A DNA stretch of 64,000 bases from Luteolibacter sp. SL250 (GTDB taxonomy: Bacteria > Verrucomicrobiota > Verrucomicrobiia > Verrucomicrobiales > Akkermansiaceae). The notes beneath the pieces were generated by a model. The model was not told the DNA's origin. It saw nothing but the letters and a program-made list of their open reading frames with translations, and did no database searches. The stretch is from contig NZ_CP113054.1 of assembly GCF_026625605.1 (NCBI RefSeq), forward strand, positions 930,001 through 994,000. Reading direction: 5' to 3'. A program made the position numbers and the translations under genes. Below, piece by piece: positions 37,411 to 46,976 of this stretch (position 1 is the first letter of the stretch; the number at the start of each line of letters is the position of its first letter).

Positions 37411-38502
37411 ATGAACCGACGTCCATTCATCAAACTCGCCGTGGGGGCCTCGCTGGCCTCCGTCTATTCCAGAGCCCAGGAAGCGCAGGCGGAGCCGAAG
37501 AAGCTCGGCTGGGCGCTGGTGGGCCTCGGTTCGCTCAGCAAGAACCAGATCGCGCCCGCATTGCTGAAGTCGAAGCATTCCAGGCTGGCGGCCGTGGTGA
37601 CGGGCACTCCGGCGAAGGGCGTGGAGTGGCGGGAGAAATACGGCCTTGCGGAGAACAAGGTCTACAATTACGAGAATTTCGACAAGATCATCGAGGACAA
37701 GGACGTGGATGTGGTCTACATCGTCCTGCCGAACTCGATGCACCATGAATACGTGCTGCGCGCGGCGAAGGCGGGCAAGCATGTCTTCTGCGAGAAGCCG
37801 ATGGCGAACACCGCGAAGGAGTGCCGCGAGATGATCGCCGCCTGCGAGAAGGCAAAGGTGCTGCTGGGCGTGGCCTACCGCTGCCAGTTCGAGGCGCACC
37901 ACCTGGAGGCCATCCGTTTCGGGCGGGAGAAGGTGTTCGGCGCCCTGAAGCATGTGAACGCGGAGTTCGGCTTCAAGATCGGGGATCCGAAGCAGTGGCG
38001 CCTGCGCAAGGATCTGGCGGGTGGCGGAGCGCTGATGGATGTGGGTGTCTATGCGCTCAACGCCTGCCGCTATCTGACGGGCGAGGAACCGGTGGAAATC
38101 TCCGCGCTGGAGACGAAGACGGACCCGGTGAAGTTCGCGGAGGTGGATGAAACCATCACCTGGCAGATGAAGTTCGCCTCCGGGATCACGGCGAACTGCA
38201 TGACGACCTACAATTTCAACGGTGCGAACAACTTCACCGTGACGGCGGAGAAAGGCCGCTACGGGATGGGCCCTGCCTATGGCTACAGCGGCCAGACCGG
38301 GTGGACCTCGGACGCGAAGGTTCCGTTCGCCTTCCCTCCGTCCGACCACTTCGTGCTGGAGATGGATGCCTTTTCGGAAGCCATCATCAACGGCAAGCCG
38401 TTCGCGGTTCCGGGTGAGGAAGGACTGAAGGACCTGCTGGCCGTGGAGGCGATCTACCGTTCGATCAAGAACGGCAAGCCGGAGGCGGTTGAAAAGGCGT
38501 GA
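37411..38502 (+). CDS. Gfo/Idh/MocA family oxidoreductase, Tat-exported
   Basis: 363 residues. The N-terminus MNRRPFIKLAVGASLASVYS fits a twin-arginine signal (RRPFIK), so the enzyme probably folds with its NAD(P) in the cytoplasm and is exported. Rossmann motif GWALVGLGSLSKNQIAPAL (about 30-48), then the catalytic region CEKPMANTAKECREM with EKP lysine, and the C-terminal GFO/IDH barrel sheet. Similar to glucose-fructose oxidoreductases and sugar dehydrogenases with tightly bound cofactor. Substrate unknown. Lies 22 bp after the metallopeptidase gene. Confidence 0.88.
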   Translation: MNRRPFIKLAVGASLASVYSRAQEAQAEPKKLGWALVGLGSLSKNQIAPALLKSKHSRLAAVVTGTPAKGVEWREKYGLAENKVYNYENFDKIIEDKDVDVVYIVLPNSMHHEYVLRAAKAGKHVFCEKPMANTAKECREMIAACEKAKVLLGVAYRCQFEAHHLEAIRFGREKVFGALKHVNAEFGFKIGDPKQWRLRKDLAGGGALMDVGVYALNACRYLTGEEPVEISALETKTDPVKFAEVDETITWQMKFASGITANCMTTYNFNGANNFTVTAEKGRYGMGPAYGYSGQTGWTSDAKVPFAFPPSDHFVLEMDAFSEAIINGKPFAVPGEEGLKDLLAVEAIYRSIKNGKPEAVEKA

Positions 38503-38531
38503 TCGAGCGAAAGTCGTGGTAACTTCGCTGC

Positions 38532-39782
38532 TCAGGCAGGTGCACAGATCTTCCAGATCGCGAAGGCTGCGGAGGCGGCGCAGGCGGCGAGCGCCAGTGA
38601 ACCACCGATGCGGTCGGTGAGCGTGGACTGCGGGCGGTTGACCGAGGAGGACTTCGGGAAAACGATCGCGGCGTACACCATGCCCGCGACCAATCCTCCG
38701 GCGTGCGCGGCGTTGTCGATGAAGCGGTGCCCGATCAGGCCGATGACGGCTGTCAGGAACACGGCGGCGGCCAACCTCCTGCGGGCGGAGCGGGGGACGA
38801 GCCGTGCATGCAGGGTTTCGAAGACCAGCAGGAAGCCCAGCCAACCCATGAGCCCGCCGGATGCGCCGACGGAGTCGGCGTTCCTGAGGAACTGGGCGGA
38901 TGCCTGTCCGCCGACGACCGCGGAAAAGAGGAACACCATCGGCAGGTGCGGCCACCGGGCGAACACCTCCAGCCGTTTGCCCAGGTAGAGGAGGGCGGCG
39001 GCATTCATCAGGAAGTGGATGGGATGCCCGTGCATGAACGGGGCCGTGAAAAGCCGCCACCATTCCCCGGCTCGGTAGGCATCTTTCACCAATCCAGCGG
39101 CCTTGATGCTGGATTGCGGCCCGTCCGGGAGAAGCTGGGCAAGCCCGACAAGGGTGATCAGTCCGAGGAACACATAAGTGAACGGGGCTTTCTGCCGCTC
39201 CAGCCATGTCTCGAACCGCATGGCAGGGACCGCTTCGGAAAGACCGGCCGGGGTGCTGAAACGGCCCTGCTCGTTGTAGCGTTTCCGCGCCTGGTACCAC
39301 GGGATCAGGACGAACATCACCAGGAACAGGAAGCCGATCTCAATGAAGCCATGGTTGAGCGTGGCGCGGAGCGCCTTGCCCATTGAGTCCAGCGCACCGA
39401 AGGACGAGGTGCCGCTCACGAGGCGGTATTGGCCGAAAAAGACCCAGGCGAAGACGATGCTGAAAAACGTCAGCCCCCTCCGCAAACGGGAGGTGTAGTG
39501 ATCCAGATCACCGCGTGCCCACTTCGCCCGGGATGCGGACACGGCATCATTCAGGGCGGGGACTTCCTCCGGGAGCACCATCCGCGGCGTTTCCGGAGTC
39601 CAGACCAAGGAGACATTACCCCCTTCGTCGGTGAGGACCGCCTGGGAAAGCTCCTCCGGGGAGGCGCAAAGCGTGCGCTTGTCCTTGGAGTCGGCCCATC
39701 CCCAGCCCCCCGGTGCCTCGGGGAATGCGGTGTCACGCGCCCAGACGGGCATCGTGGGGGTATCGGCGGCGGGATCGTTCAC
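38532..39782 (-). CDS. Rhomboid family intramembrane serine protease
   Basis: 416 residues. A soluble N-terminus of about 100 residues (ALNDAVSASRAKWARGDLDH) precedes the membrane part. First spans at about 105-130 and 145-165, then the rhomboid core: HGHPIHFLMNAAALLYLGKRLE, nucleophile in GASGG (near residue 305) and catalytic His in DNAAHAGGL (near 360). The Ser-His dyad is intact. Located 13 bp downstream of secG and probably co-transcribed. Physiological substrates cannot be predicted. Confidence 0.9.
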   Translation of the reverse strand: MNDPAADTPTMPVWARDTAFPEAPGGWGWADSKDKRTLCASPEELSQAVLTDEGGNVSLVWTPETPRMVLPEEVPALNDAVSASRAKWARGDLDHYTSRLRRGLTFFSIVFAWVFFGQYRLVSGTSSFGALDSMGKALRATLNHGFIEIGFLFLVMFVLIPWYQARKRYNEQGRFSTPAGLSEAVPAMRFETWLERQKAPFTYVFLGLITLVGLAQLLPDGPQSSIKAAGLVKDAYRAGEWWRLFTAPFMHGHPIHFLMNAAALLYLGKRLEVFARWPHLPMVFLFSAVVGGQASAQFLRNADSVGASGGLMGWLGFLLVFETLHARLVPRSARRRLAAAVFLTAVIGLIGHRFIDNAAHAGGLVAGMVYAAIVFPKSSSVNRPQSTLTDRIGGSLALAACAASAAFAIWKICAPA

Positions 39783-39795
39783 GCCGCTGGAAGCG

Positions 39796-40335
39796 TCACT
39801 GCCCCTCCGGTTTTTCTGTTGGAGCCGGCGCAGGCGCGGATTCCGGAGCAGGTGCTGGGGCCGGAGCAGTTGCTTCGGGAGCAGGGGCGGGTGCCGGTGC
39901 TTCCGGGGCAGGAGCCGGAGCGGGTGCCTCGGGAGTGGCGGGCGTTACCGGAGCGGGTGCCGTTTCAGGAAGGTCGTCGGTGAGGGATTTGGGCTTTTCC
40001 GCTTCAGCGGGAACCGCCGGCGCTTCAGCAGCGGGCTTGGCGGACTTCGGAGCGAGCAGGGAGTTCTTCCGGTTCTGGAAGCCGATGAGGATCGCCAGCA
40101 GGAGGCTGAGGATGAAGAACGCCGAAGCGAGATAGACCGTGCCGCGTTGCAGGACGTTGGTGGTCCGGGCACCGAAGACCTGGTCGGTCACGCCCGCACC
40201 GAAGGCGGCGCCGAGACCCTCCTGTTTCGGGCGCTGCATCAGGATGACGAGGGTCATCAGGACGCAGACGAAAACAAACACGACGAGCAACAGGTTGATG
40301 CTGATCGAGAGGTAATTGATCGCGGCGAAGGTCAT
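39796..40335 (-). CDS. secG: Preprotein translocase subunit SecG with Pro/Ala-rich tail
   Basis: Accessory subunit of the SecYEG channel. The first 75 residues are a normal SecG: two spans (about 8-30 and 65-85), LMQRPKQEGLGAAFGAG and the VFGARTTNVLQRGT loop. From about residue 95 to 179 there is a cytoplasmic or periplasmic extension almost wholly of Ala, Pro, Glu and Thr (APAPAPEAP-type repeats). The total of 179 residues is more than twice the 75-110 usual for SecG. First gene of a secG-rhomboid unit. Confidence 0.9.
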   Translation of the reverse strand: MTFAAINYLSISINLLLVVFVFVCVLMTLVILMQRPKQEGLGAAFGAGVTDQVFGARTTNVLQRGTVYLASAFFILSLLLAILIGFQNRKNSLLAPKSAKPAAEAPAVPAEAEKPKSLTDDLPETAPAPVTPATPEAPAPAPAPEAPAPAPAPEATAPAPAPAPESAPAPAPTEKPEGQ

Positions 40336-40447
40336 GGGCGGCGGACTATGATGGTCGTTCCGGGGCTTGTAAAGCGGGGTTTTTCCGCCGGATTCCGGCT
40401 TGAAATCATGGTTTGATCCGCCTCAGGCCGGGCTTGCGGGGTGACAA

Positions 40448-41464
40448 ATGCCTCCTATAAAGGCGGTCATGCGTGAGATTTTCGCTTCGGTCCGTGTGAG
40501 GGGCATTCTGCGTCTGGCGGTGGCGGCATGCGGCCTGCTGGCCATCCAGCCCGCCGCCGGGGCGGAGGTCGGTGAAACCCAGGTCCTGAAATGGAAGGAC
40601 GGAAAGAAAGCCGTTTTCCTGCTCGCCTTCGATGACAGTTGCCCGACCCACCTCACCAACGTGATCCCGGAGCTGGAGAAGCGGAGCATCGTGGGGAATT
40701 TCTACATTGTCCCCGGGAAGGGAACCCTGCCCCCGAAAAAGGCCCAGTGGGACAAGGTGGTGTCCAGTCCAGTCGTCGCGCTGCAGAACCACACGTTCAC
40801 CCACGTGGGTGCGACCGATGTCGCCCAACTGGATGAGGAGTTCGCCAAGGCGAACGAAGCGATCAAGGCCTTCACCCCCGGGAAGAAATGGCCGCGGTTG
40901 ATCGGCTACGGCCAACCCGGCGGAGTCCCGTGGAAAGTGTCCAAGGAAGAGGTGGCCACACTTCTCGCAAAGCACCACCTGGTGGAGCGTCCTCCCTTCT
41001 GGGGGCCTCCCATCCACCAGAAGTCCGCGGAGGAATGCGTCGCCACCATCGACAAGGCGTTGGCGTCCGGGGAGATGGGGCACCTCGACATGCACGGGGT
41101 GGGAGGAGATTGGCTGGTCACGCCGGTGGAGTGGTTCACCGCCATCCTGGACAAGCTGGATGCGGAAAGGGAGAACCTCTGGGTCGCTGACGTCGTCCAC
41201 TACATCCAGTACAAGAAGGAGCGCGAAAGTGCCGAGGTGAAGGTGCTGCAAACCGTCCCGCGTGGCATCCGGCTCACCCTCACCACGAAGGAGGATCCGG
41301 CATTCTACGACCTGCCGCTCACTCTCGAAACCACCGTCCCAGCCGATTGGAAAGCCTGCACCGTCAAGCAGGGGGAACTGGAGAAGACGGTGGCGGTGAA
41401 GGACGGTCTCGTTCGCTATGATGCCGTCCCCGGAGCCGGGGAGATCCGCCTGCTGGCGAAATAA
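40448..41464 (+). CDS. Secreted polysaccharide deacetylase-like protein
   Basis: 338 residues. Signal peptide around RLAVAACGLLAIQPAAGA. NodB-like fold motifs: FDDS (catalytic and metal Asp pair) and NHTFTHV (HxxxH metal ligands), then LDMHGVGGDW near the C-terminal side. Deacetylates GlcNAc or similar acetylated sugars, in the periplasm. C-terminal 90 residues form an extra beta domain. A start at the ATG at 40469 is also possible. The gene for a HupE-like protein follows after 16 bp. Confidence 0.83.
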   Translation: MPPIKAVMREIFASVRVRGILRLAVAACGLLAIQPAAGAEVGETQVLKWKDGKKAVFLLAFDDSCPTHLTNVIPELEKRSIVGNFYIVPGKGTLPPKKAQWDKVVSSPVVALQNHTFTHVGATDVAQLDEEFAKANEAIKAFTPGKKWPRLIGYGQPGGVPWKVSKEEVATLLAKHHLVERPPFWGPPIHQKSAEECVATIDKALASGEMGHLDMHGVGGDWLVTPVEWFTAILDKLDAERENLWVADVVHYIQYKKERESAEVKVLQTVPRGIRLTLTTKEDPAFYDLPLTLETTVPADWKACTVKQGELEKTVAVKDGLVRYDAVPGAGEIRLLAK

Positions 41465-41480
41465 CTTTCCCCATCCATTC

Positions 41481-42602
41481 ATGAACCTCTTCCGTATCCT
41501 CATCCTTTCGCTGGGGCTGTTGCTGGCCATCCAGGCTCCAGCCGCCGGCCACGTCATCGACGCCGTGGAGTTCGAATTCCAGGCGGACGAAAAGGAATGG
41601 CGCCTGCTCGGCGAGGTGGACATCGCCTTCATGCTGCCGGAGATGCGGGGCGTGCCGGACGGGCTGCCGCTCAGCCGGGCGAAGACCCTGCAGGCACCTC
41701 CGGAGGAACTCGCCCGCTACCGCCGCGAGACGGAGAGCCAGCTCCGGAAAATGCTGTCCCTCAGCTACAATGACGAAACGGTCCCTTGGCGGATTGAGTT
41801 TCCGGATTTCAAGAAGGTGCCCTTTGATCTTCCTGAGGACGCGGGGGATACCGCGCTGCTTTCGGTGAAAATCATCGCGGATGCCAAGCCGGGGCCGGGC
41901 AGGCTGGTGGCCCACTGGGAGGATGACCTGGAGTCTGAGTTCATCGCGGTGTTCGATGAAGCGGGTGGCCCGGTGGTGACCGCCGCACCAGGCGGCTCGA
42001 CGGTACTGTTCCGGGTGGACGGGGCAGGGGCGGTGGAGCCGCCGAAGACGCGGCTCTCAGAGTGGCTGGTCTCCGGCTTCCACCATGTCATCCCCCTCGG
42101 GCTGGATCACCTGCTGTTCATCCTCGGGCTGTTCCTGATGGCGCCGAAATGGAAGCCGCTGGTGGGCCAGTCGCTGCTTTTCACGTTGGCCCACTCGGTG
42201 ACCCTCGCGCTGGCGGTCTTCGGTGTGATCTCCCTGCCCGGGAAATGGGTGGAGGTGGCCATCGCCGCCAGCATCGCCTTCATCGGCTTCGAAAACCTGT
42301 TCGTCCGCAGACTGGGCAGGCAGCGGGTGATCCTCGTTTTCCTGTTCGGGCTCATCCACGGCTGCGGCTTTGCCAGCGTGCTCGGTGAGAAGCTGGAGGG
42401 AGTGAAGGGGAAAGCCCTCGCACTGCCACTGGTGGGGTTCAACCTGGGGGTGGAACTGGCCCAGATCACCGTTCTGGCCGCCGCATTCCTCCTGCTGTGG
42501 CCTTTCCGCCGGTGGACGCGTGAGATACAGACGGGCGGTTCCATCGTGGTCGCGCTGTGGGGCGTGAAGTGGGTCATCGAGCGGGCGTTTTTCGGCGCTT
42601 GA
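41481..42602 (+). CDS. HupE/UreJ-family membrane protein
   Basis: 373 residues. A signal peptide (MNLFRILILSLGLLLAIQAPAAG), a periplasmic N-terminal domain of about 160 residues, then six or so spans. The membrane part starts with FHHVIPLGLDHLLFILGLFL, where HHVxxGxDH is the family signature, followed by FTLAHSVTLALA and LFGLIHGCGFASVL, whose histidines may bind metal. Homologs are linked to nickel/cobalt uptake for hydrogenase or urease, neither of which occurs in this window. ATG at 41481 chosen for the signal peptide. Confidence 0.82.
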   Translation: MNLFRILILSLGLLLAIQAPAAGHVIDAVEFEFQADEKEWRLLGEVDIAFMLPEMRGVPDGLPLSRAKTLQAPPEELARYRRETESQLRKMLSLSYNDETVPWRIEFPDFKKVPFDLPEDAGDTALLSVKIIADAKPGPGRLVAHWEDDLESEFIAVFDEAGGPVVTAAPGGSTVLFRVDGAGAVEPPKTRLSEWLVSGFHHVIPLGLDHLLFILGLFLMAPKWKPLVGQSLLFTLAHSVTLALAVFGVISLPGKWVEVAIAASIAFIGFENLFVRRLGRQRVILVFLFGLIHGCGFASVLGEKLEGVKGKALALPLVGFNLGVELAQITVLAAAFLLLWPFRRWTREIQTGGSIVVALWGVKWVIERAFFGA

Positions 42603-42638
42603 TCCCCGGTCGCGGGCCGGACCATCGTCGTTGCGCCG

Positions 42639-43850
42639 ATGAAGGAAATGCTCGCCGAACTCGAACGCTGGGGATCCGATGTGATCTTCGGCCGGGCGAA
42701 GGGTTTCCGCGCCGCGATGATGCGGATGGCGATGACCACGCTTTCGGGCGTGTTCCGCCTGCTGGTGCAGACGCGTCTGGCGCTTTTCCGCACCGGGTGG
42801 AAGCCGCAGAGGCACCTTGGCACCCTCGTCATCTCGATCGGCAACATCACCGTCGGGGGGACGGGAAAGACCCCGGTGACGGAGTTTCTGGCAAAGACAC
42901 TGCGCGACCGCGGGCGGCGCGTGGCGATCCTCTCGCGCGGCTACAAGAGCAAGAAACTGGACCGGCCCCAGAAGTGGCGGCACCGGGACGGCTCCCAGGT
43001 GGACCCGGAGAAGATGCCGAAGATCGTCTCCACCGGTTCCGCCCTCCTGCTTGACTCGAAATACGCGGGGGATGAGCCGTTCATGCTGGCGCGGAACCTC
43101 GATGGCGTCTCCGTGGTGGTGGACAAGGACCGGGTCAAAGGCGGGCGCTTCGCCATCAACGAACTGGACGCGGACACCCTGGTGCTGGATGACGGCATGC
43201 AATATCTGAACCTCGCCCATGGCATCGACATCGTGCTGGTGGACGCCGGGTCGCCATTCGGCACGGAGGCGCTGCTGCCGCGCGGTACCCTGAGGGAACC
43301 GCCGAAAAACCTCCGCCGGGCGAGCTACATCTTCCTGACGAAGTGCGACGGCACCTCCAACGAAGCGCTCATCAAGCGCATCCGGAAATACAACCGGACC
43401 GCGGAGGTCGTGGAGACCACCCACGGGCCGATCTATCTGGAGAACCTGTTCACCCGTGAACGCAAGCCGCTGCATTTCCTGAAGGGGAAATGGGTGGCCG
43501 CCATCAGCGCCATCGCGGTGCCGGAAGCGTTCGAGCGCTCTGTGGAGAAGCTGGGCGCGCGGGTTGAGGTGCGGCGGCACTTCTCCGACCACCACCGGTT
43601 CACCCGCAAGGATGTGGACCAGTTCATGCAGCGCTGTGTGGAGCGGGACATGGATCTGATGATCACCACGGAAAAGGACGCGGTCCGCTTCCCGCGTCCC
43701 ACCGAGCTGAACGTGCCGATCTTTTTCCTGCGGATCGAGGTGGAGATCCTGAAGGGCAGGGAAGTGTGGGACAGGATGATCGACCGGCTGTGCGATCCCC
43801 AGCCGCCGCTGGAGCAGGCCTTGAGGAACCGGAATGCCTACCGTCCCTAA
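42639..43850 (+). CDS. lpxK: Tetraacyldisaccharide 4'-kinase
   Basis: Phosphorylates the lipid A precursor disaccharide at the 4' position, on the inner membrane. 403 residues. N-terminal membrane-associated helix (about 20-50, MRMAMTTLSGVFRLLVQTRL), then the Walker A GGTGKTP in SIGNITVGGTGKTPVTEFLA (near 70-80), ILSRGYKSK, LDDGMQYLNLAHGIDIVLVD and TTEKDAVRF near the C-terminus. Its presence supports a lipopolysaccharide-bearing outer membrane. Confidence 0.94.
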   Translation: MKEMLAELERWGSDVIFGRAKGFRAAMMRMAMTTLSGVFRLLVQTRLALFRTGWKPQRHLGTLVISIGNITVGGTGKTPVTEFLAKTLRDRGRRVAILSRGYKSKKLDRPQKWRHRDGSQVDPEKMPKIVSTGSALLLDSKYAGDEPFMLARNLDGVSVVVDKDRVKGGRFAINELDADTLVLDDGMQYLNLAHGIDIVLVDAGSPFGTEALLPRGTLREPPKNLRRASYIFLTKCDGTSNEALIKRIRKYNRTAEVVETTHGPIYLENLFTRERKPLHFLKGKWVAAISAIAVPEAFERSVEKLGARVEVRRHFSDHHRFTRKDVDQFMQRCVERDMDLMITTEKDAVRFPRPTELNVPIFFLRIEVEILKGREVWDRMIDRLCDPQPPLEQALRNRNAYRP

Positions 43851-44007
43851 CAGACGCGCTCATTCCCTCTTCCCTTCCTGATAGGTGGACGATCCGGATG
43901 CCGTTATATTCCAACCCGGAATCGGCGTCCTTCCGGTGGTCGCGTCGTCCGCGCCGCTGGATCCGGAAGCCCGGAAGCAGGACACCGTCCGACCCACCGC
44001 ACACGTC

Positions 44008-45405
44008 ATGGATACCGACATCCGCGTCTCCGCCTCAGAGCTTTTTTTACTGCCTGTCACCACCCGGGTGCCGCTGAAATTCGGTGGGGAAACACTGACC
44101 TCCATCACGTGTGCACGTGTCCGGTTGAGGGTGGAGAGGACGGATGGACGTGAAGCCGACGGGTGGGGTGAGACGCCTCTCAGCGTCCAATGGGTATGGC
44201 CGTCGGCACTCTCCTATGAGGAGCGCCATACGGCGTTGTGCGATTTCTGCCGGCAGCTTGCCCGGGCATGGCCACAATTTCCCAATCAAGGGCACGCGAT
44301 GGAAATCGGGCATGACTTCATCGAAGATGAATTGGGCCGCCAACTGCGGATCTTCAATGATCAGCGCCCGGAGGGATCCACCATGCCGTGGCTCGCGGCA
44401 TTGGTCTGTGCTTCGGCCTTTGATCTTGCCCTGCATGATGCTTACGGAGTGGCCAACGATGTGGCCACCTACGAGACCTACCGGGCTCCATGGATGAGCC
44501 GCGATCTGTCCACCTACCTGAGTCCTGCGGAGGATCGTGGGGATCTGTCTTTCAAGGGGAGGTTTCCGGCTGACTTCCTGCTCCCCCAGCGGCGGGACGA
44601 GCTGATGGCATGGCATCTGGTGGGCGGCCTGGATGCGGTCGATGAAACGGACCTTTCCGGGGACGAGCCGGAGGATGGTCATCCGGTGACCTTGGTTGAC
44701 TGGATCCGCCGGGATGGACTGAAAGCCCTTAAAATCAAGCTCCGCGGAAATGACCCGGAGTGGGATTACCAGCGGCTTCTGCGGATCGGCAGGGTGGCGC
44801 TGGAAATGGGGCTTCTCTGGCTCACGGCGGATTTCAACTGCACGGTGACGGATCCCGCTTGCGTCACGGGTATCCTCGACCGCCTGAGGGATGAGGAACC
44901 TGGGGTGTTCGCGCTGATCCTCTATGTGGAACAGCCTTTCCCCTATGAGCTCGATGAACATCCCATTCCCGTCCATGCCGTGGCTTCACGGAAGCCCCTG
45001 TTTCTGGATGAAAGCGCCCACGATTGGCGGAACATCCGCCGGGGACGGGAACTGGGATGGAACGGTGTGGCGCTCAAGACCTGCAAGACCCAGACCGGCG
45101 CGCTCCTCAGCCTGTGTTGGGCCCAGGCCCATGGGATGACACTCATGGTGCAGGACCTGACCAATCCCATGCTGGCCCAGGTGCCCCATTGTTTGCTGGC
45201 CGCACACTCCCCCACGATCGCCGGTGTGGAAACCAACGCCATGCAGTTCTATCCGATGGCATCGGAGACGGAGGCAAGGATTCATTCCGGACTCTACCAG
45301 CGGCGGAATGGCACCATCGACCTCCGCAGTGTCAGCGGTCCAGGCTTCGGACTGCGCGTGGATGAAATCCGGAGACACCTTCCTCCTCCGGAAAGCATCG
45401 GCTAG
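44008..45405 (+). CDS. Enolase-superfamily enzyme (mandelate racemase/muconate lactonizing type)
   Basis: 465 residues from the ATG at 44008. N-terminal capping domain VPLKFGGETLTSITCARVRLRVE, then a TIM barrel: GLKALKIKLRGND with KxK bases, TADFNCT (metal Asp), LYVEQPF (metal Glu), FLDESA (third metal ligand) and GVALKTCKTQTGALLSL (C-terminal lysine). Such enzymes abstract an alpha-proton from carboxylates, usually sugar acids or dipeptides. The longer length than MR/MLE norms (about 370-400) comes from inserts around residues 115-240. An open frame from 43885 adds 41 codons without similarity. Confidence 0.85.
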   Translation: MDTDIRVSASELFLLPVTTRVPLKFGGETLTSITCARVRLRVERTDGREADGWGETPLSVQWVWPSALSYEERHTALCDFCRQLARAWPQFPNQGHAMEIGHDFIEDELGRQLRIFNDQRPEGSTMPWLAALVCASAFDLALHDAYGVANDVATYETYRAPWMSRDLSTYLSPAEDRGDLSFKGRFPADFLLPQRRDELMAWHLVGGLDAVDETDLSGDEPEDGHPVTLVDWIRRDGLKALKIKLRGNDPEWDYQRLLRIGRVALEMGLLWLTADFNCTVTDPACVTGILDRLRDEEPGVFALILYVEQPFPYELDEHPIPVHAVASRKPLFLDESAHDWRNIRRGRELGWNGVALKTCKTQTGALLSLCWAQAHGMTLMVQDLTNPMLAQVPHCLLAAHSPTIAGVETNAMQFYPMASETEARIHSGLYQRRNGTIDLRSVSGPGFGLRVDEIRRHLPPPESIG

Positions 45406-45467
45406 CAAGGAGTCTCCATCACCAGTGGGCGTCTCGTACGTGGTGTGAGGGGGGCACCCTCACCCGC

Positions 45468-46976
45468 TCACGGAGCCTTGTTCACCTGGTACCAAGCCTT
45501 CGCGCCTAGCAAGCTGTTGCCGGACTTTGAGCGCAGGGCGCTGAGATCGAGCAGGTGCAGGTACTTTTCCTTCAACGGACCGTCTAGATCGAGGGTGAGC
45601 GTCCTGCCATCCCCTGAAAGCGTCGCTTTGGCGGGCAGCTTCGTTTCATCGATTTTCGGCGAACCGTAGTTGGCGTGATACTTGTAAGTATGCCGCTTCG
45701 CGCTGACGCCGCCGGTGGTGGACGGGTCCACGGGTTCAGAAAAGGTGACGGTGAAGCCGGATTGCGTCGCCTTCACACCGGCGATGGAGAAGAACGGCTT
45801 TCCGTTCCATTTCACGCGGGTGATTCCGAAGGAACCGGCCCAGGAGAGGGCGGTCTTGCCGACGTAGAGGGAACCATCCTTGCCGAAGGCCAGGCGGTTG
45901 TTGCCGATGCCGAGCGGGGAGCCGTCGAGGAAGGGAACCAGGGCGGTCTGGAGTTGTCCGGAAACCTCGTCATCCAGCACGCGGACGAGCCACGGTTGGT
46001 TCATCTCGCCGATGAGGGTCTGCCGGTCGAACTCCTTGGGAAAGGCTCCGTCCGGGATGATGACCGGCTCGGTGGGGGAGTTGGCCAATTCGCCTTGCGG
46101 CATGTAGCCGACGGCGGGGGTTTGCATGCGGTCGAGTTCATCCGCGGAGATCTTCATCGGATCCCGTCCGTCCCAGTCCTTGCGCCAGATGAGGGAGGCG
46201 GGGTGCCCGTAGAAGCCGTCCTTTTTGATCTCGTAGAGCGGGCTTGTGGGGCGCCAGTCGCCCTGGTTGTCCGTGACAAGGAGGCGGCCACGGGCGTCGA
46301 AGCCAATGCCGTTCGGCGAGCGGAATCCACTGGCCCAAGGCTCGGAAGTCCTGCCATCGGCGGAGAGCTTGATGACCCAGCCGCGGTAGGGCACGCGGGA
46401 GTACATCCGGCCCGCCAGCTTGCTGTTTTCCTTCCAGTTCTTCCCGTCCTTCATCTGGTTGAAGTCCGCCTGGCCGATCTTGGAAAACTCGCCACGGACT
46501 TCCGGGCGGATAGGGGCACCGTTCGAGGCAGCTCCCAGCACGATGAACAGCGAGCCGTCCTTGTCCCGCACTGGACCGTAGGCGAATTCGTGGTAGTTCC
46601 CCGTCATTCCAAAGCCGTCGAAGAAAGTCTCGTAACGCTCGGCCTTCCCGTCCTTGTCGGCATCCACCAGGCGGGTCAGCTCCGCCCGCTGCATCACCAG
46701 CAGGCTTCCGTCCGCCTGTGGGAGCATGCCCAGCGGCTCCTGAAGGCCACTGGCAAAAAGGGACCAGGATTTCCCGGCGGGGTCATAGATCATGACCTCG
46801 CCCCGGTGGAAGGCGGCGGCGAGTTTTCCGTCCGGCAGCGCTGCAAGCGCACCAACCTGTGGGTCGATTCCCGCAGGGTTCGGGAGCGCCTCGAGCGTGA
46901 AGTGGTCCGTCCATGTGTCCGCCAGTGCGGGAGCGACGGACAGCCCGGCGAGGGCGATGAGGCGGGTAAGGATCAT
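45468..46976 (-). CDS. Secreted propeller protein, glucose/sorbosone-dehydrogenase-like
   Basis: 502 residues, signal peptide MILTRLIALAGLSVAPALA. Repeated propeller blades such as GALAALPDGKLAAAFHRGEV and FGKDGSLYVGKTALSWAG, plus SGFRSPNGIGFDARGRLLVTDNQGD. The C-terminal 100 residues form an extra beta domain (VKATQSGFTVTFSEPVDPST). It lacks a heme site itself; the overlapping upstream gene encodes the cytochrome c. The pair is a split version of the fused propeller-cytochrome at 29903-33847. Probably oxidises a sugar-derived substrate in the periplasm. Confidence 0.83.
   Translation of the reverse strand: MILTRLIALAGLSVAPALADTWTDHFTLEALPNPAGIDPQVGALAALPDGKLAAAFHRGEVMIYDPAGKSWSLFASGLQEPLGMLPQADGSLLVMQRAELTRLVDADKDGKAERYETFFDGFGMTGNYHEFAYGPVRDKDGSLFIVLGAASNGAPIRPEVRGEFSKIGQADFNQMKDGKNWKENSKLAGRMYSRVPYRGWVIKLSADGRTSEPWASGFRSPNGIGFDARGRLLVTDNQGDWRPTSPLYEIKKDGFYGHPASLIWRKDWDGRDPMKISADELDRMQTPAVGYMPQGELANSPTEPVIIPDGAFPKEFDRQTLIGEMNQPWLVRVLDDEVSGQLQTALVPFLDGSPLGIGNNRLAFGKDGSLYVGKTALSWAGSFGITRVKWNGKPFFSIAGVKATQSGFTVTFSEPVDPSTTGGVSAKRHTYKYHANYGSPKIDETKLPAKATLSGDGRTLTLDLDGPLKEKYLHLLDLSALRSKSGNSLLGAKAWYQVNKAP

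Noticed and set aside
45445-45463. GTGAGGG/CCCTCAC hairpin as a terminator between convergent genes
   Set aside because: No T tract on either strand and a short stem; not strong enough to list.
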